Assembly (NCBI GenBank): GCA_023430975.1
Contig: JAEYYB010000027.1
Span: 62,001-126,000 of the forward strand
Source: Bacillota bacterium
GTDB lineage: Bacteria; Bacillota; Clostridia; Acetivibrionales; DSM-2933
DNA length: 64,000 nucleotides
Direction: 5' to 3'
This document shows positions 18,240 to 26,888 of this stretch, in pieces. The notes beneath the pieces were generated by a model. That model had not been told where the DNA came from. It made no database searches and saw only the letters and a program-made list of their open reading frames with translations. The number at the start of each line of letters is the position of its first letter. The stretch's first letter is position 1. The translations under genes were made by a program, and so were the position numbers.

Positions 18240-18345
18240 CTATATGAAAAGTGTTAATAATCATACAATTGTCAGAGCAAATAACGAACGGTTCAACGGG
18301 ATTTGCGATAGACAAATGTAAAAGATTATTCACTTTTCATGTATA
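18240..18345 (+). repeat. Family A palindromic element, copy A4
   Basis: Bounded by TATATGAAAAGTG and CACTTTTCATGTATA, with core GAGCAAATAACGAACGG. It belongs to the CAT-type subfamily with A2 and A5. It lies between the SF1-like gene and DUF1294, about 160 bp upstream of the SF1-like gene's start. Confidence 0.92.
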
Positions 18346-18362
18346 TCAATAAAATTACTATA

Positions 18363-18404
18363 TCACTAAATCACTTTATCACTAAATCACTTTATCACTA
18401 AAAG
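18363..18404. repeat. 16-bp tandem repeat overlapping the end of the DUF1294 gene
   Basis: TCACTAAATCACTTTA is repeated about 2.6 times. The last unit supplies the final codons and the stop of the DUF1294 gene. Confidence 0.85.
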
Positions 18405-18653
18405 AAATGCCAAAATCTGCATTACAAAGATTGCCGGAATACCAACCATAAACTTGAGATGCTTTGTCTTATGCTTAAACAGAAAAAAAGATATGTAAAG
18501 GCCGGGACAACCACCGACTATCCCTAAAATAAACAGAGTTTTCTCAGATATTCTCCATTTTCTATGCTTGGCCTTATATTTATCAATCCCAGAAACAATA
18601 AACGCAATCAGATTTATAATGATTAAAATTGCAATTATATAACTTTTAGGCAT
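18387..18653 (-). CDS. DUF1294 family small membrane protein
   Basis: An 88-aa protein of unknown function matching the DUF1294 family. Three hydrophobic segments are visible (about residues 4-22, 41-58 and 68-86). A conserved polar region SGIDKYKAKHRKWRISEKTL lies between the first two, and GGCPGLYISFFLFKHKTKH gives the typical Gly-Pro-Gly-like turn and basic patch. Full length for the family. Start ATG with GGGGAG upstream. The C-terminal codons come from a 16-bp tandem repeat. It is monocistronic, bordered by element A4 and element C1. Confidence 0.88.
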   Translation of the reverse strand: MPKSYIIAILIIINLIAFIVSGIDKYKAKHRKWRISEKTLFILGIVGGCPGLYISFFLFKHKTKHLKFMVGIPAIFVMQILAFLLVIK

Positions 18654-18687
18654 TTCCTACTCCCCAAAATAACCAGTATTTGAATAA

Positions 18688-18759
18688 GGGCATTTCAAAA
18701 AATTCATTTTTCAAGTATTTTCTAAATAATATCATTAATTCAGCTTTTTGAAATGCCCT
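18688..18759. repeat. Family C palindromic element, copy C1
   Basis: Arms GGGCATTTCAAAAA and TTTTTGAAATGCCC with a centre containing TAATATCATTA. A second copy (C2) lies at 45326-45394. It sits between DUF1294 and the UPF0210 gene and could also act as a hairpin terminator for either. Confidence 0.8.
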
Positions 18760-18806
18760 ATTGACCCATCAATATCACTTTTCAACTAATTGTATCACTT
18801 GTATAA

Positions 18807-20165
18807 TCAATTCCTCAAGCTGTTAATTGGTGCCGGTATACGGCCTCCACGCTTTATAAACTCGTCACTTCCAAACCTGTTCACATTCATAACAGGGCCG
18901 GTGCCTAAAAGCCCCCCAAATTCGACAACATCCCCAACCTTTTTGCCAAAGGCAGGAATAACTCTAACCGCTGTTGTCTTGTTGTTTATCATGCCTATTG
19001 CTGCTTCATCGGCAATTATTGCAGATATTGTTGAAGCACTGGTATCACCTGGTACAACAATCATATCAAGGCCCACCGAACAAACACAGGTCATAGCTTC
19101 CAGTTTTTCCAATGTAAGAGCTCCGGCTTTCACAGCCTCAATCATCCCTGCATCCTCACTGACTGGTATGAAGGCACCGCTTAATCCGCCAACATATGAT
19201 GACGCCATAACTCCGCCTTTTTTTACTGCATCATTCAATAGAGCCAAAGCTGCAGTCGTTCCATGAGCACCGCATTTTTCAAGTCCAATTTCTTCGAGAA
19301 TGTATGCTACGCTATCACCCACTGCCGGTGTCGGTGCCAACGAAAGGTCGACTATACCGAACTCGGCATCAAGTCTTCTTGAGGCTTCCTGTGCCACAAG
19401 TTGGCCCATCCTTGTAATCTTAAATGCAGTCTTTTTTATTGTTTCAGATACCGTACCAAAATCAGCACCCTTTACCTTTTCCAAAGCACTCTTTACAACT
19501 CCTGGTCCGCTTACTCCTACGTTTATTACGCATTCAGGTTCTCCGATTCCATGAAATGCACCTGCCATAAACGGGTTGTCCTCCGGAACATTGGAAAATA
19601 CCACAAGCTTGGCACAAGCCAGGCTGTTATCATCCTTTGACAGCTCTGCAGCCCTCTTTATTACTTCACCCATTTCCCTTACAGCATCCATATTGATGCC
19701 CGCTTTTGATGTTGCTACATTAACTGATGAACATACCAGTCTGGTAGAACTTAAAGCTTCAGGAATAGATCTGATGAGTTTCCTGTCTCCATTTGTATAC
19801 CCCTTGTGAACCAATGCAGAAAAGCCTCCGATAAAGTTTACGCCCACTGCATCAGCTGCTTTGTCTAATGCTTCTGCAAACTTTACATAGTCCTCCTCAT
19901 CCGAGCTTTCAGCAATAAGGGATATTGGAGTTACCGATACCCTCTTATTAATAATCGGAATGCCATATTCCTTTTCAATATCGTTGCCGACCTTAACCAG
20001 GTTTGCGGCAAGTCTGGTTATTTTATCATAAATCAATTGCCTTGATCTTTTTGATTCACCATGGCAGCAATCCCTTAATGATATACCCATTGTGATTGTT
20101 CTTATGTCAAGGCACTGTTCCTGTATCATATTGATTGTTTCAAGTACTTCCCTTGTTCTTATCAT
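18807..20165 (-). CDS. UPF0210 (DUF711, PFL-like) family protein
   Basis: A 452-aa protein of the UPF0210 family, conserved in many anaerobes and archaea; its biochemical role is not established. Diagnostic segments include the N-terminal MIRTREVLETINMIQEQCLD, TMGISLRDCCHGE and the glycine-rich C-terminal part with VVEFGGLLGTGPVMNVN. Several conserved cysteines and glycine-rich loops suggest an enzyme. It lies 12 bp downstream of an ACT-domain gene (UPF0237) in the same operon, a pairing conserved in many genomes that suggests amino-acid-responsive control. Start ATG with GGGGG upstream. Confidence 0.92.
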   Translation of the reverse strand: MIRTREVLETINMIQEQCLDIRTITMGISLRDCCHGESKRSRQLIYDKITRLAANLVKVGNDIEKEYGIPIINKRVSVTPISLIAESSDEEDYVKFAEALDKAADAVGVNFIGGFSALVHKGYTNGDRKLIRSIPEALSSTRLVCSSVNVATSKAGINMDAVREMGEVIKRAAELSKDDNSLACAKLVVFSNVPEDNPFMAGAFHGIGEPECVINVGVSGPGVVKSALEKVKGADFGTVSETIKKTAFKITRMGQLVAQEASRRLDAEFGIVDLSLAPTPAVGDSVAYILEEIGLEKCGAHGTTAALALLNDAVKKGGVMASSYVGGLSGAFIPVSEDAGMIEAVKAGALTLEKLEAMTCVCSVGLDMIVVPGDTSASTISAIIADEAAIGMINNKTTAVRVIPAFGKKVGDVVEFGGLLGTGPVMNVNRFGSDEFIKRGGRIPAPINSLRN

Positions 20166-20177
20166 TAATCCATCCCC

Positions 20178-20447
20178 CTAAATCCTATGCATTGAATTAA
20201 AGATGTCTTCATGTTGGATTCTTACTGAAAGCCCAAGTTCCTCACCTTTTTTTTCAAGCTTGTCAGCCAGCTCTGTAAAATCTATAGCAAGGCCTGAAAT
20301 ATCAACAAGCATAATCATGGTAAAAACATCCTGGAGTGTTGTCTGGTTTATATCCAATATATTTACATTGTTATCTGCTAAAACATTGCTGATACCGGCA
20401 ATTATTCCTACTCTGTCCTTGCCGATTACTGTTACTATAGCTCTCAT
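20178..20447 (-). CDS. ACT domain-containing protein (UPF0237)
   Basis: An 89-aa stand-alone ACT domain, the small ligand-binding fold that usually senses amino acids. The sequence opens MRAIVTVIGKDRVGIIAGIS with the glycine turn typical of ACT, followed by LADNNVNILDINQTTLQDVF. Length and sequence match UPF0237/YokP-like GcvR relatives. It is the first gene of a two-gene operon with the UPF0210 protein, which it may regulate by direct contact (inference from conserved pairing). AGGGGG lies 7 nt before the ATG. Confidence 0.93.
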   Translation of the reverse strand: MRAIVTVIGKDRVGIIAGISNVLADNNVNILDINQTTLQDVFTMIMLVDISGLAIDFTELADKLEKKGEELGLSVRIQHEDIFNSMHRI

Positions 20448-20763
20448 TTCTATACCCCCTGTTAATTGTTTAAAAATTGACCGGTTAATTATTTGTTAAT
20501 ACTTTATTTAACTTAATTACATCCCATCTTTTTCTTTATTTAGATAATCAAAGAAAATTTATAAAAATAAAAAAACTATATGAATAGAGTGATATAAGCG
20601 TATTATACAGTTTAAAATCCACAATATCAACCCGAACATATGTTTGATTTTTGGTTTCTTATGTGATAATATGATAAAAAGGAATTTAATTCTTATTTGA
20701 TGTGGATATGGACATTAAATTATTTGTAAATACCTAAATTACTTACGATGAAAAGGTGATGAA
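20448..20763. other. Divergent intergenic region between the ACT operon and the radical-SAM gene
   Basis: 316 bp of AT-rich DNA that must hold both promoters. It contains an ACCGGTTAATTATTTGT segment whose near-copy occurs at about 45390-45411 next to element C2. No gene or riboswitch was recognised. Confidence 0.5.
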
Positions 20764-22044
20764 ATGGAACTGGAAACCAAACTAGAGATTTTATCCGCAG
20801 CAGCAAAATACGATGTATCATGTTCCTCAAGCGGCAGCAATCGTAAAAACACACCAAACGGCTTGGGTAACAGCCACAAGGCAGGTATTTGTCACAGCTG
20901 GTCGGAAGATGGACGCTGTATATCACTATTAAAAATTCTTTTTTCAAATCAGTGCATATATAACTGTACATATTGTGTTAACAGATGCAGTAATGACACA
21001 AAACGAGCCGCGTTTACTCCCCACGAAGTAGCAGCCTTAACTACAAATTTTTACAGAAGGAATTATATCGAAGGACTCTTTTTAAGCTCAGGAGTGATTA
21101 AAAGCCCTGATTATACCATGGAACTACTCCTTAAAACAGTTAAGCTTCTAAGGGAAGAATTTCATTTCAATGGTTACATACACCTAAAAGCAATTCCCGG
21201 AGCTGACACCAAGCTGATTCATGAAGCCGGCTTGTATGTTGACAGGATGAGTGTAAATATCGAGCTTCCGTCAAGTCAGGGATTAAAACTTCTGGCTCCG
21301 GATAAAAATAAGGAATCCATAATAAAACCCATGGGTTTTATTAATAACGCAATTACCGTTGTTAAAGAAGAAAATAAAATTTACAGAAAAAAACAGTCAT
21401 TTGTTCCTGCCGGGCAGAGTACCCAGCTTATTGTAGGTGCTACCCCGGATCATGACTACAATATCATAAAGCTTTCCGAAAATCTTTATAAGCAATTCAA
21501 ATTAAAGAGGGTATATTATTCCGCATATGTTCCTGTAATTGAACATCCCAATCTACCTGCTATCAATAAACCTCCCCTTTTAAGAGAGCACCGGCTCTAT
21601 CAGGCAGACTGGCTTTTGAGGTATTATTCATTCAATGCTGATGAGCTTCTGGATAACGACAGCCCGGACTTTGACCTGGAATTGGATCCCAAATCATGCT
21701 GGGCAATAAGAAATCTGCATATGTTCCCCATAGAAATCAACAAGGCAGACTACCAAATGCTTCTACGGGTCCCTGGCATTGGTGTTAAATCTGCCCAAAC
21801 AATAGTTTCTTCCAGAAAACTCTGTTCACTAGGATATGATGATTTAAAAAAACTTGGAGTAGTTTTAAAAAGAGCAAGGCATTTCATAACATGCAAAGGC
21901 AAGTTTTACGGTGATTCCTTTAACGAGGCATTTTTGAGAGATGAACTGGCGGCTGAAAACAGTGTGGGTTCAAAAAAGGTGTGCCGCGGGCAAATTTCAA
22001 TATTCTCTTACTTTGGCAACAGTCTAAACTCGTTATTACAGTAA
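20764..22044 (+). CDS. Radical SAM protein, putative DNA modification/repair (TIGR03916-like)
   Basis: A 426-aa radical-SAM enzyme. The [4Fe-4S]/SAM motif is CIYNCTYC (CxxxCxxC, near residue 63). Downstream are the usual radical-SAM barrel features (GLFLSSGVIKSPDYTME, YIHLKAIPGA). A helix-hairpin-helix near residues 340-355 (RVPGIGVKSAQTIVSSRK) indicates DNA binding. This matches the family called 'putative DNA modification/repair radical SAM protein', which is usually linked to a TIGR03915 partner and often to a uracil-DNA-glycosylase-like domain. The partner follows at 22199. The chemical reaction is unknown. Confidence 0.92.
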   Translation: MELETKLEILSAAAKYDVSCSSSGSNRKNTPNGLGNSHKAGICHSWSEDGRCISLLKILFSNQCIYNCTYCVNRCSNDTKRAAFTPHEVAALTTNFYRRNYIEGLFLSSGVIKSPDYTMELLLKTVKLLREEFHFNGYIHLKAIPGADTKLIHEAGLYVDRMSVNIELPSSQGLKLLAPDKNKESIIKPMGFINNAITVVKEENKIYRKKQSFVPAGQSTQLIVGATPDHDYNIIKLSENLYKQFKLKRVYYSAYVPVIEHPNLPAINKPPLLREHRLYQADWLLRYYSFNADELLDNDSPDFDLELDPKSCWAIRNLHMFPIEINKADYQMLLRVPGIGVKSAQTIVSSRKLCSLGYDDLKKLGVVLKRARHFITCKGKFYGDSFNEAFLRDELAAENSVGSKKVCRGQISIFSYFGNSLNSLLQ

Positions 22045-22072
22045 GCCTATGTGTATATAATTCCCCACATAG

Positions 22073-22172
22073 TAATGGCTAAGAAATAACATCCAATTCT
22101 CATCGTCCAAAACCCCGTTAAATCGTCGGGATTTTGTCCTTGAGAATACGAAGTTATTTCTAAGGAATTCCA
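22073..22172. repeat. Palindromic element inside the radical-SAM operon
   Basis: About 100 bp with outer arms TAAGAAATAAC and GTTATTTCTTA-like and inner arms ATTCTCA and TGAGAAT around a GC-richer centre (AAAACCCCGTTAAATCGTCG). Size and outline resemble family B, but the sequence differs and no second copy was found in the window. It lies between two genes expected to be co-transcribed. Confidence 0.7.
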
Positions 22173-22198
22173 TATTTAATATATAAAGGAGACTATCT

Positions 22199-22948
22199 AT
22201 GAATGACGAAATGATCAGCTACACCTATGACGGAAGCTTCGAAGGACTTTTGAGTGCAATATATGAATCATATTACAGGCATGAAATACCTCTTAATATT
22301 TTACCAGAAGAATCATTACAGATGGGTATCTTTACAAATGATTATAATGTGAAAACGGATATGGTAAAATTTCACAAGGTTTACAACTCAATTAGAGAAA
22401 AAATTTCACCATTAGCCTTAAGAAATATTTATTATGTTTTTATTTCCAATTCCAATAACAAAGAATTAATTATATACAAATACCTAAAACTCGGCTGGAA
22501 AGTCGGCGGAGACATCGACAGGCTCATAACAGATGAATCAGTACTAAATGTACGGATTATAAGCCGCAAGGTGACATTTGAATGTCACAGGTTTCTAGGA
22601 TTAGTCCGTTTCAAACTTATGGACGGTGATTATTATTATGCATCCCTAGAACCCGATTATAACATCATCAGTTTATTGGCTCTACATTTTTCCAAAAGGC
22701 TTTCAGACCAAAGATGGGTAATCCATGATCTAAAGCGAAAATTAGCTGTAGTATATGACAAAGAAGGATGGTTCCTTACCTCAATTGAACAACCTCTAGG
22801 AAGTCATTTAAGTGCCGATGAGAAAGACTTTCAAAACCTCTGGAAGCTTTATTTTAAAAACATCTCAATAAAAAACAGAAAAAACCCAAGACTACAAAAA
22901 CAGTATATGCCTGTTCGGTATTGGGCCCATCTGGTAGAAATGGAATAG
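22199..22948 (+). CDS. TIGR03915/DUF4130 family DNA-metabolism protein, partner of radical SAM
   Basis: A 249-aa protein of the family described as 'probable DNA metabolism protein'. It opens with ISYTYDGSFEGLLSAIYESY, then has LRNIYYVFISNS and the C-terminal HFSKRLSDQRWVIHDLKRK and KNPRLQKQYMPVRYW. The latter is the hallmark ending, where M-P-x-R-Y-W-x-x-L is conserved. In many genomes it is fused to a UDG-like domain; here it is not, and no UDG gene is adjacent. It is co-oriented with the radical-SAM gene, separated by 154 bp holding a palindrome. AAAGGAG precedes the ATG. Function is unproven; a joint role in DNA modification or repair is inferred from conserved linkage. Confidence 0.92.
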   Translation: MNDEMISYTYDGSFEGLLSAIYESYYRHEIPLNILPEESLQMGIFTNDYNVKTDMVKFHKVYNSIREKISPLALRNIYYVFISNSNNKELIIYKYLKLGWKVGGDIDRLITDESVLNVRIISRKVTFECHRFLGLVRFKLMDGDYYYASLEPDYNIISLLALHFSKRLSDQRWVIHDLKRKLAVVYDKEGWFLTSIEQPLGSHLSADEKDFQNLWKLYFKNISIKNRKNPRLQKQYMPVRYWAHLVEME

Positions 22949-22976
22949 GTGTCAGCAAAACTCAATACTGACACCC
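22949..22976. terminator. Hairpin between convergent genes
   Basis: GTGTCAG and CTGACAC pair around a 12-nt loop directly after the TIGR03915 stop. No T-run follows on the plus strand, so its action as a terminator is uncertain. Confidence 0.4.
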
Positions 22977-23002
22977 AATAATTCCATGAATATTACAAAA
23001 TT

Positions 23003-24187
23003 TTATCCCCTGCAATCCTTTGCCAAGGCCTCGAAAGCTGGAAGTGCACCCATAATTGTTTCCAAACTGGTGCAGTATGCTATTCTGAAATACCCTGGAC
23101 ATCCAAAACCTTTTCCAGGTACGATAAGAAGATTATATTTAAGTGCCATTTTTACAAACTGTGCATCATCCTCGATAAGTGCTTTCGGGAAAAGATAGAA
23201 TGCTCCCTCCGGCTTAATACATTCAAAGCCAAGACTTATTAAGTGATTGTAAAGTAAATCTCTACGCTTCTGATATTCTCCAATATCTATAGTAACATCC
23301 ATAGTCTCAGCAATTACCTTCTGAAATAGCGAAGGTGCATTTACATACCCCAGTATCCTGTTTGTAAATATCAAAGCATCCATCAGCATACCTATCTCTT
23401 TTATCCTTGGGCTTGCAGCAACAAATCCGATTCTTTCACCCGGCAGAGACAGTGACTTGCTGAAAGAACACCCTTGTATCGCATTATCAAATATTTTTAA
23501 CAAACTTGAAAGCTTCACTCCATCATAAACCAGCTTGTTATATGGCTCATCCGATATAACGAAAATTTCGCTTCCGAATTCATTTTGTTTCTCTTTTAAA
23601 ATTCCTGCAATTTTTATTAGTGTTTCCTCTTTATAAATAACACCTGTGGGATTGTTTGGTGAATTAATTATAATAGCCTTGGTATTTTTAGTTATTTTAC
23701 TTTTAAGATCGTCGATATCCGGTTCAAAGGTATCCATGTTGGGTTTAACAACTACAGTCTTTCCACCGTGGTTATCGATGTAGAAAGAATATTCTACAAA
23801 GTAGGGTGCAAATATAATAACCTCTTCACCGGGATTAAGTATTGACTTGAGAATTATATTAAGGCCTCCGGCTGCACCGCAGGTCATAACGATATTTTCC
23901 CCTTTTAATTCTACACCTGATTCTTGTGCAAGACTTGCAGCAACCTTCTCCCTGACATCCATATAACCTGCATTATTCATATACTTATGAATTCCAGCCA
24001 CGTCATCGCATATATATTTTTTTAATGTATCACGCACCAACAAGGGAGGCTCCATATCCGGATTACCTAATGTAAAATCATATACATTCTTGTCACCATG
24101 TATTTTTCTTAATCTTTCCCCTTCTTCAAACATTGCCCTTATACCTGATGAGTTTGTCAAATTATTAACTACTTTTTGTGAAAGCAT
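23003..24187 (-). CDS. Pyridoxal-phosphate-dependent aminotransferase (class I/II)
   Basis: A 394-aa fold-type I aminotransferase of the aspartate-aminotransferase superfamily. PLP-binding elements are visible: TLGNPDMEPP, NSPNNPTGVIY, the Asp in VISDEPYNKLVYDG, and the Schiff-base Lys in the motif SFSKSLSLPGERIGF (near residue 236). The C-terminal substrate Arg is likely in GYFRIAYC. Length is standard. The exact amino-acid substrate cannot be told from sequence alone. The ATG has AGGAGGAG upstream. It is monocistronic, oriented convergently to the radical-SAM operon. Confidence 0.93.
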   Translation of the reverse strand: MLSQKVVNNLTNSSGIRAMFEEGERLRKIHGDKNVYDFTLGNPDMEPPLLVRDTLKKYICDDVAGIHKYMNNAGYMDVREKVAASLAQESGVELKGENIVMTCGAAGGLNIILKSILNPGEEVIIFAPYFVEYSFYIDNHGGKTVVVKPNMDTFEPDIDDLKSKITKNTKAIIINSPNNPTGVIYKEETLIKIAGILKEKQNEFGSEIFVISDEPYNKLVYDGVKLSSLLKIFDNAIQGCSFSKSLSLPGERIGFVAASPRIKEIGMLMDALIFTNRILGYVNAPSLFQKVIAETMDVTIDIGEYQKRRDLLYNHLISLGFECIKPEGAFYLFPKALIEDDAQFVKMALKYNLLIVPGKGFGCPGYFRIAYCTSLETIMGALPAFEALAKDCRG

Positions 24188-24276
24188 TCCATACTCCTCC
24201 TATGTAATTTTTTTCTCTTTTTTAATGACCTTTTTATCCCTAACTTTTTAGCTATGCCGTGGCAATCGTGATTTTA

Positions 24277-25230
24277 TCATTCCAAATCGTATACTATTTT
24301 AGATATTTTAGCAACAACCTGTGGTGCCGTATTTTCATCGACTTCTTTAGACATAATGGAAATTATGTAAGGCCTGTCTTTAAATACTATACCAACATCA
24401 TTAATAGTATTAACCTGGGTGCCTATTTTATGAGCAACTTTAATGTTTCCGGGTAAAAGTGCCGGAATTCTATCATTAAACTTGGTATTTAATAGATTAT
24501 CCATAAACTCCTTGCCCAAATCGCCATTATTATTGCAAAACTCATAAACACACTTCATATAAAGTCCCATATCCCTTGGACATGAAACATTCTTGCTATC
24601 ATTGACGACAGTACCGCCAATCTGCCTCATGTAGTTTTTTACATTTCCGATTCCTATAAATCTCAGCAGCATGTTTGTAGCTACATTGTCACTATGAGTT
24701 ATTGATAATTTTGCCAACTGCCTTATGGTATACTTTTTACCGAAGCTTTCATTTTGTATTATCCCTGTTCCGCCCTCATAATCACTCTGTAAATACTTTA
24801 ATGTTCCGGTGAGGCTCACATCACCGTCCTTTATCTTATCGAAAAGATAAAGGTTTATTGGCACCTTTACTGTACTTGCAGCCACAAACTCCTCATATTC
24901 ATTTATTCCAAAAGATTCATTGGTAAAAAGATTATAGTAATAAACACCATAATGCCCATCCACCCCTTTAAGATAGTCAAGTATAGTGTTCTTAACCTTT
25001 TCCATTCTTTTACTGCTAATTACTTCCATATTATCCTTTTCTTCTGTCTGTTTTATTGAATCCACCTTGGAAAATTGCTGAGCAAAAGCTAGTACGTCTT
25101 CTATTATATTCTCACCTGATAGCACTTTATTGACTTGGAATCCTATAAAAAATAATATGCACAGTATAATAAGAAACCTTATTCTTTTAAATATAAGCCT
25201 TCTTCTTCTCTTGGCTTTATTTACTGCCAT
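24277..25230 (-). CDS. Membrane-anchored serine hydrolase (class A beta-lactamase / PBP-like)
   Basis: A 317-aa protein with a basic start (KAKRRRRLIFKRIR), one membrane segment (residues 19-33) and an extracytoplasmic serine-hydrolase domain of the beta-lactamase/transpeptidase-like fold. Motif 1 is STVK (SxxK), motif 2 is SDN and motif 3 is KIG, with Ile in place of the usual Thr of KTG. The HSDNVATNMLLRF region is typical of class-A-like enzymes. It could be a beta-lactamase or a peptidoglycan-acting hydrolase; the genomic neighbour is a D,D-carboxypeptidase, which slightly favours cell-wall work. It lies 42 bp downstream of that gene, probably in the same operon. Confidence 0.85.
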   Translation of the reverse strand: MAVNKAKRRRRLIFKRIRFLIILCILFFIGFQVNKVLSGENIIEDVLAFAQQFSKVDSIKQTEEKDNMEVISSKRMEKVKNTILDYLKGVDGHYGVYYYNLFTNESFGINEYEEFVAASTVKVPINLYLFDKIKDGDVSLTGTLKYLQSDYEGGTGIIQNESFGKKYTIRQLAKLSITHSDNVATNMLLRFIGIGNVKNYMRQIGGTVVNDSKNVSCPRDMGLYMKCVYEFCNNNGDLGKEFMDNLLNTKFNDRIPALLPGNIKVAHKIGTQVNTINDVGIVFKDRPYIISIMSKEVDENTAPQVVAKISKIVYDLE

Positions 25231-25272
25231 AATACATTACCGCCCTTACATACGAATAACAAAATCAGAACC

Positions 25273-26592
25273 TTATTGGCTGTTCATCCTTCTTGCTCTT
25301 CTGGATAAACGTCTCATAATAAACCTCAAAATCAAAAATCCACCACATAAGGCTACAACCGGTACCAAAACCTTCCTAACAGTATTTTCAGGCTTTTTAA
25401 CCTGTTCCTTATCTGTATTTGCTACTATTAGCTTTTCTATATCACGGGAGGCTACTACATTCACCGTCCCCAATGAAACTCCATTCTTTTTATATTCAAC
25501 AACACCGAGTTTATCACCTTTTTTAACAGGTGCTTTAACAGACGGTTCAATTTTCTCTTCCTTAACGAAATCGTCAGCTGAGTCTGTCGGTGTGGCACAT
25601 GAAAAATCAGTTTCAGCAACCAAATCAAGCTTTTCGTTTGTTTTTGAGTTCTCAACAGCAATGCTTTTAAGAACATCATTGGCACTTACAAGCCTTTTAT
25701 TTACAAAATGTTCAAAACCATATTTATAGAGCTCTTTTGTATATGAGAACACCTTGTTGTTGCCCTCAGTAACATGCATTATTACTGCAATCAATTCAAG
25801 TCCGTCTTCACCCACAGCAGATGATACAAGATTATTTCCTGCTGCACTGGTGTAACCTGTCTTCATGCCGTTAACTTCATAATTGTACTTCTGTCCGTCT
25901 AATGTATAAGGATATTTATTTGAATACCATAACAGCTTGTTTGTTGACCTTAATGGATCCCATTTTTGATGTTTGTTTGTTGCCGGCAAATCATTATAAT
26001 ATTCTTTGGCTACAATCTCCCTTATTTCAGGCTTAGTCATGGCATATCTGGCAATTAGAGCCATATCCCTTGCAGTAGACAAGTGATTCTCTTCTCCCTT
26101 TGCATCATCCTTACCGCATGGATTCACAAAATTGGTATTATAAGCACCCAATTCCTGAGCCTTCTCATTCATCTTCTTAGCAAATTCCTCTTTTGAACCG
26201 CTGATATTTTCAGCAATTATATTAGCTGTTTCATTTGCAGAACGAACAAGCATGGCATTTAGCATGTTCTCCAATGTAAGATTGCTTTCACCAGCCATTA
26301 TTCCAATATTCATGCCGCCTGGACCAATATCGTACACAGCATTTTGTGATATGTTCATTATACTGTCCATCTTACCAAGCTCAACAGCCAAAATGGCAGT
26401 CATAATCTTTGTTGTACTTGCAGGCCTCAGTTTAACATCAGCATTATTCTCAAGCAGAACCTGGCCTGTTTTCGAATCCATTAGTATATAGGAGTAACTT
26501 GAAGGTATATTGACGGACTCTGAATACGCAACATTACCTAATGAAGCAATAATTAAACATACTTGTAAAAAAACTAAAATTTTCTTAATCAT
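25273..26592 (-). CDS. D-alanyl-D-alanine carboxypeptidase (DacF/PBP5-type)
   Basis: A 439-aa penicillin-binding protein that trims the terminal D-Ala from peptidoglycan stem peptides. A signal peptide (residues 1-24) precedes the S11-peptidase domain with the three active-site motifs: STTK (ASTTKIMTAI), SAN (RSANETAN) and KTG (GMKTGYTSAAG). A C-terminal PBP5-like beta domain (about 290-390) follows. A membrane helix with a basic tail (LVPVVALCGGFLILRFI, RRLSRRARR) anchors it. In spore formers DacF-like enzymes help shape spore cortex or vegetative wall. It is upstream of, and probably co-transcribed with, the serine hydrolase. Confidence 0.93.
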   Translation of the reverse strand: MIKKILVFLQVCLIIASLGNVAYSESVNIPSSYSYILMDSKTGQVLLENNADVKLRPASTTKIMTAILAVELGKMDSIMNISQNAVYDIGPGGMNIGIMAGESNLTLENMLNAMLVRSANETANIIAENISGSKEEFAKKMNEKAQELGAYNTNFVNPCGKDDAKGEENHLSTARDMALIARYAMTKPEIREIVAKEYYNDLPATNKHQKWDPLRSTNKLLWYSNKYPYTLDGQKYNYEVNGMKTGYTSAAGNNLVSSAVGEDGLELIAVIMHVTEGNNKVFSYTKELYKYGFEHFVNKRLVSANDVLKSIAVENSKTNEKLDLVAETDFSCATPTDSADDFVKEEKIEPSVKAPVKKGDKLGVVEYKKNGVSLGTVNVVASRDIEKLIVANTDKEQVKKPENTVRKVLVPVVALCGGFLILRFIMRRLSRRARRMNSQ

Positions 26593-26777
26593 ATTTATCC
26601 TCTGTAAAATATTTAATTTATTAATTATAAGTCATTGACAATTATTTATACATTTCAACCAAGGCTATTATAACACTCTGACTTTAGAACAATCAAGCAA
26701 TTTACCTACCCAATTTTAGGTTATTCACATTGATACAATTTTATTTCTAAAATAATAATAATTTGGAATTTTTAAGA

Positions 26778-26872
26778 ATGCAAAATAATATGTTTTGCAA
26801 TTATCATTTCAAATTTAGAAATATTGCAAAACATATTACCTTGGTTCATGTGTTATTATTTTATGCAAATCC
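26778..26872. repeat. Family D palindromic element, copy D1
   Basis: Perfect 12-bp arms ATGTTTTGCAAT (26790-26801) and ATTGCAAAACAT (26823-26834), followed by a conserved tail CTTGGTTCATGTGTT and further TGCAAAT blocks. A diverged copy lies at 36196-36322 (D2). It fills the gap between the lipoprotein and carboxypeptidase genes. Confidence 0.7.
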
Positions 26873-26888
26873 AATAATTTTCTAATAA

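Noticed and set aside
24277..25230. Calling the serine hydrolase a resistance beta-lactamase
   Set aside because: SxxK and SDN are present but the third motif is KIG and the gene sits with a D,D-carboxypeptidase; sequence alone cannot separate beta-lactamase from a wall hydrolase.
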